From Paracoccaceae bacterium (GTDB lineage: Bacteria > Pseudomonadota > Alphaproteobacteria > Rhodobacterales > Rhodobacteraceae), in assembly GCA_030625695.1 (NCBI GenBank), contig DAOUQK010000183.1, positions 1-7,423 of the forward strand: 7,423 nucleotides of DNA, given 5' to 3'. Below the pieces are notes generated by a model. That model did not search any database, was not told the origin of the DNA, and saw nothing but the letters and a program-made list of their open reading frames with translations. Positions within the stretch are counted from its first letter, which is position 1. Each line of letters opens with the position of its first letter. This document shows positions 5,854-7,423 of the stretch, piece after piece. The position numbers were made by a program, and so were the translations under genes.

Positions 5854-5956
5854 GTAGGGCGGGGTTTCACCCCGCCATCCACCACCGGCGAGCGGTGGGG
5901 TAAAACCCCGCCCTACACATGAGATAACAAGTCAGTCTTTAAGCGTGTTGGTATAA
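5854..5956 (+). repeat. REP-doublet (BIME-like) element, copy B, downstream of glyA
   Basis: The order is GTAG (5854-5857), hairpin GGCGGGGT-TTC-ACCCCGCC (5858-5876), a 17-nt spacer (5877-5893) with the small stem CACCG/CGGTG at its core, hairpin GGTGGGGT-AAA-ACCCCGCC with one G-T wobble (5894-5912), and CTAC (5913-5916). The outer 14 bases (5854-5867 and 5903-5916) also form a perfect inverted repeat, so a three-arm fold is possible. TTGGTATAA follows at 5948-5956. The 31 bases ending in that tail match copy A's complement at 23 positions by hand alignment. It starts 36 nt after the glyA stop and may protect or end the glyA mRNA, but no T-run follows the stem. No transposase gene for it is present in the window. 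Confidence 0.8.
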
Positions 5957-6001
5957 GGGCAATGTCGGGCAGGCCATAATTGGCGCTTTCTGGCTGCGTT
6001 C

Positions 6002-6376
6002 CTACAGATTACCGTACCAGACCAGAAACCCGCCCAGTGCCACCGCCATCAGGATCAGGTTGAACACTAGGCCACCCAAGGCGCCCAGCCAAAACCCTTT
6101 GCGCCGATCACTTGGGTCAATCGTTTCAAGATGGCTGTGTACTGTCTCCGCCGCCGCCCCCAGCGCATCCATATCAAGCATCTGGCGCAATTTCGGATGC
6201 CCGGCCATTGGCCCCGCCGCCACCAACGTCATCGCCTGGCGGTATACCCGGCGGGGCAGGCGGTGCCGGGCTTTGGCCAGTGCTGCCTCAAGGGACCTTG
6301 CGCGCACGCCCAGTTTGGCCCGCAAACCTTCGACCAACGCGCCGGTCATTTCTTCATATGGTATCTGTTCGCTCAT
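6002..6376 (-). CDS. Hypothetical protein with C-terminal membrane helix (124 aa)
   Basis: AAGG lies 6 nt before the ATG. Residues 1-90 are soluble and helical, rich in Arg and Ala (for instance RSLEAALAKARHRLPRRVYRQAM at 27-49), with a proline/glycine turn (PMAGHPKL) in the middle. Residues about 95-119 form one strong transmembrane segment (WLGALGGLVFNLILMAVALGGFLVW), followed by only five residues. The protein is therefore a tail-anchored type, with the helical domain most likely in the cytoplasm. No signal peptide or enzyme motif is present, and I cannot name a family. It is divergent from the hydrolase gene with 64 nt between starts, so the two may share a control region. Confidence 0.8.
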   Translation of the reverse strand: MSEQIPYEEMTGALVEGLRAKLGVRARSLEAALAKARHRLPRRVYRQAMTLVAAGPMAGHPKLRQMLDMDALGAAAETVHSHLETIDPSDRRKGFWLGALGGLVFNLILMAVALGGFLVWYGNL

Positions 6377-6440
6377 CCCGAACCTTTAGCTTGCCGTGCC
6401 CTCTTGCTCAATGGGCGATGGCGGCGTTATCACTGGCGCC

Positions 6441-7199
6441 ATGCTGAATACAATTACCCACGGGGTCGCCACCGACCTGCCGCCGCTGTTCATAGCGCAC
6501 GGCCTTTATGGATCGGCCCGCAATTGGGGCGTCATTGCCAAGCGTCTGTCGGATCAACGGCAGGTTATTGCGATGGACCTGCGCAATCACGGGGCCAGCC
6601 CCTGGAACGCGGTGCATCGCTATCCGGAAATGGCCGATGACATGGCGCGGGTCATTTCCGGCTTTGATGGAAAGGTGGACGTTCTGGGCCATTCCATGGG
6701 CGGTAAGGCGGCGATGATGCTGGCTTTGCGCCACCCCGATCTGGTTCGCCGTCTGGTGGTGGCCGATATCGCTCCCGCCCCCTATCAACATTCGCAGATC
6801 GAATTCATCACCGCCATGAAGGCGGTTGACCTGGCCCGTGTCGAACGCCGCTCGGATGCCGAGGCGCAATTGGCCGATCTCGGGGTTGATCGCGCCTTGC
6901 AAAGCTTTTTCACCCAGTCTCTGGATGTCCCGTCCAAACGCTGGCGGTTAAATCTGGACGTTCTGGCCACCGAAATGGCACAGATCATGTCGTTCCCACA
7001 GATTGATGCACAATGGAACGGTGCCACCCTGTTCCTGTCCGGTGGTGCCTCTGACTATGTCCGCCCCGAACATCGCCCGTTGATCCGCGGCCTTTTCCCC
7101 AAGGCACGATTTGCCCGTCTGGCAGGCGCAGGCCACTGGCTACACGCCGAAAAGCCCCGCGAATTCGAGGCCACGGTTCGGGTTTTTCTTAACGCATAA
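6441..7199 (+). CDS. Alpha/beta hydrolase, YbfF-type esterase
   Basis: A 252-aa single-domain hydrolase. The oxyanion-hole strand is FIAHGLYGSARNWG (17-30); the nucleophile elbow is GHSMGG with Ser85; the acid is probably Asp205 in GGASDYV; the histidine is His232 in GAGHWLHAEKP. DLRNHGASPW (46-55) is typical of the YbfF esterase group, which hydrolyses short acyl esters and thioesters; the natural substrate is unknown. It is cytoplasmic, without a signal peptide. I chose the ATG at 6441 (MLNTITHG), because homologues as I know them begin there; the frame is open 15 codons further up to 6396, and neither start has a strong ribosome binding site. Its last 11 nt overlap the convergent 64-aa gene. 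Confidence 0.92.
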   Translation: MLNTITHGVATDLPPLFIAHGLYGSARNWGVIAKRLSDQRQVIAMDLRNHGASPWNAVHRYPEMADDMARVISGFDGKVDVLGHSMGGKAAMMLALRHPDLVRRLVVADIAPAPYQHSQIEFITAMKAVDLARVERRSDAEAQLADLGVDRALQSFFTQSLDVPSKRWRLNLDVLATEMAQIMSFPQIDAQWNGATLFLSGGASDYVRPEHRPLIRGLFPKARFARLAGAGHWLHAEKPREFEATVRVFLNA

Positions 7200-7383
7200 A
7201 TGACGATCCGGAAATTTCGCGCGCGACCAGCCATGAGATTGGCAAGGCGAGAATCGCGCCTGCGCCCGCCGCCACCAATATAGGCACCAATGTGCCAAAG
7301 CCGGCGACCAGAACAGCAATCACCGCCGTTCCAGCCAGCGAGGTTGAAATGATCGAATAGAGGATCGAAGCAAGCCGTAACAT
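7189..7383 (-). CDS. Small two-helix membrane protein (64 aa; often labelled 'CTP synthetase')
   Basis: Almost the whole chain is hydrophobic, with two likely membrane helices (about 5-29 and 32-55) and a short polar tail containing AREISGSSFMR. AGGAG lies 8 nt before the ATG. Very similar 60-70 residue proteins (MLRLASILYSII...) next to this hydrolase are, to my recollection, common in Rhodobacterales and carry the misleading name 'CTP synthetase'; this protein is far too small and hydrophobic to be that enzyme. Its start overlaps the stop of an upstream gene (TGATG at 7381-7385), suggesting translational coupling. Its stop lies inside the end of the convergent hydrolase gene. Function unknown. 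Confidence 0.8.
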   Translation of the reverse strand: MLRLASILYSIISTSLAGTAVIAVLVAGFGTLVPILVAAGAGAILALPISWLVAREISGSSFMR

Positions 7384-7423
7384 CAGACGGTCTCCTGTTT
7401 TTGTTCGACCCAGTCGTTAAGTG
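7383..7423 (-). CDS. 3' end of a gene cut by the window edge
   Basis: Twelve codons (LNDWVEQKQETV) end in a TGA at 7383-7385 that overlaps the ATG of the small membrane protein as TGATG. The other two frames are worse candidates: one contains a TAA and the other would run into the membrane protein out of frame. The overlap and the protein-like ending suggest a real upstream partner in the same operon. Too little is visible to name it. Confidence 0.45.
   Translation of the reverse strand, partial: LNDWVEQKQETV

Noticed and set aside
5854..5916. Classical intrinsic terminator of glyA
   Set aside because: The stems are strong, but no T-run follows either of them, and the second copy shows that this is a repeat family; a role in mRNA ends remains possible.
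1..7423. CRISPR array, tRNA or rRNA genes
   Set aside because: No regularly spaced repeats, cloverleaf with CCA end, or rRNA-like segments were seen on either strand.

Overview
The window looks like chromosomal DNA from an alphaproteobacterium of the Rhodobacterales (Roseobacter-type) group. The evidence is the short NAD kinase of about 253 aa, the 431-aa GlyA, the YbfF-type hydrolase next to a tiny 64-aa two-helix membrane protein, and the GC-rich codon use. This assignment comes from recognising protein families by eye; no database search was run.

Layout. Positions 1-310 hold no gene. They contain an imperfect inverted repeat at the left edge and a composite palindromic repeat (copy A, 121-251). 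On the minus strand follow a FliG-type flagellar motor switch protein (311-1405), a secreted TPR protein (1497-2021) and a 54-aa secreted cysteine protein (2133-2297). The two secreted proteins share one cysteine/tryptophan motif with identical spacing. From about 2447 to 3600 lies an accessory patch: a 69-aa helical protein, an open frame without a start that overlaps it by ATGA, the C-terminal end of a tyrosine recombinase, the C-terminal end of an IS30-family transposase, and an AT-rich, lysine-rich 55-aa ORF. Past this patch come housekeeping genes: nadK (3597-4358, minus) divergent from glyA (4522-5817, plus). A second copy of the palindromic repeat (copy B, 5854-5956) follows glyA. The right end carries a 124-aa protein with a C-terminal membrane helix (minus), a divergent alpha/beta hydrolase (plus), the convergent 64-aa membrane protein (minus), and the last 12 codons of a gene that runs off the window.

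Function. NadK makes NADP and GlyA feeds serine into the folate one-carbon pool, so the divergent pair is core metabolism. FliG belongs to the flagellar rotor but has no other flagellar gene beside it here. The accessory patch looks like worn-down mobile DNA between conserved blocks.

Main finding. The two intergenic repeats have the same architecture: GTAG, a 19-nt hairpin (8-bp stem, 3-nt loop), a spacer, a second 19-nt hairpin, CTAC, then about 30 nt and the sequence TTGGTATAA. Each lies shortly after a gene's stop codon, in the same orientation relative to that gene. This fits a REP doublet (BIME-like element) of the kind mobilised by REP-associated tyrosine transposases. No new multi-gene system could be supported from this window.
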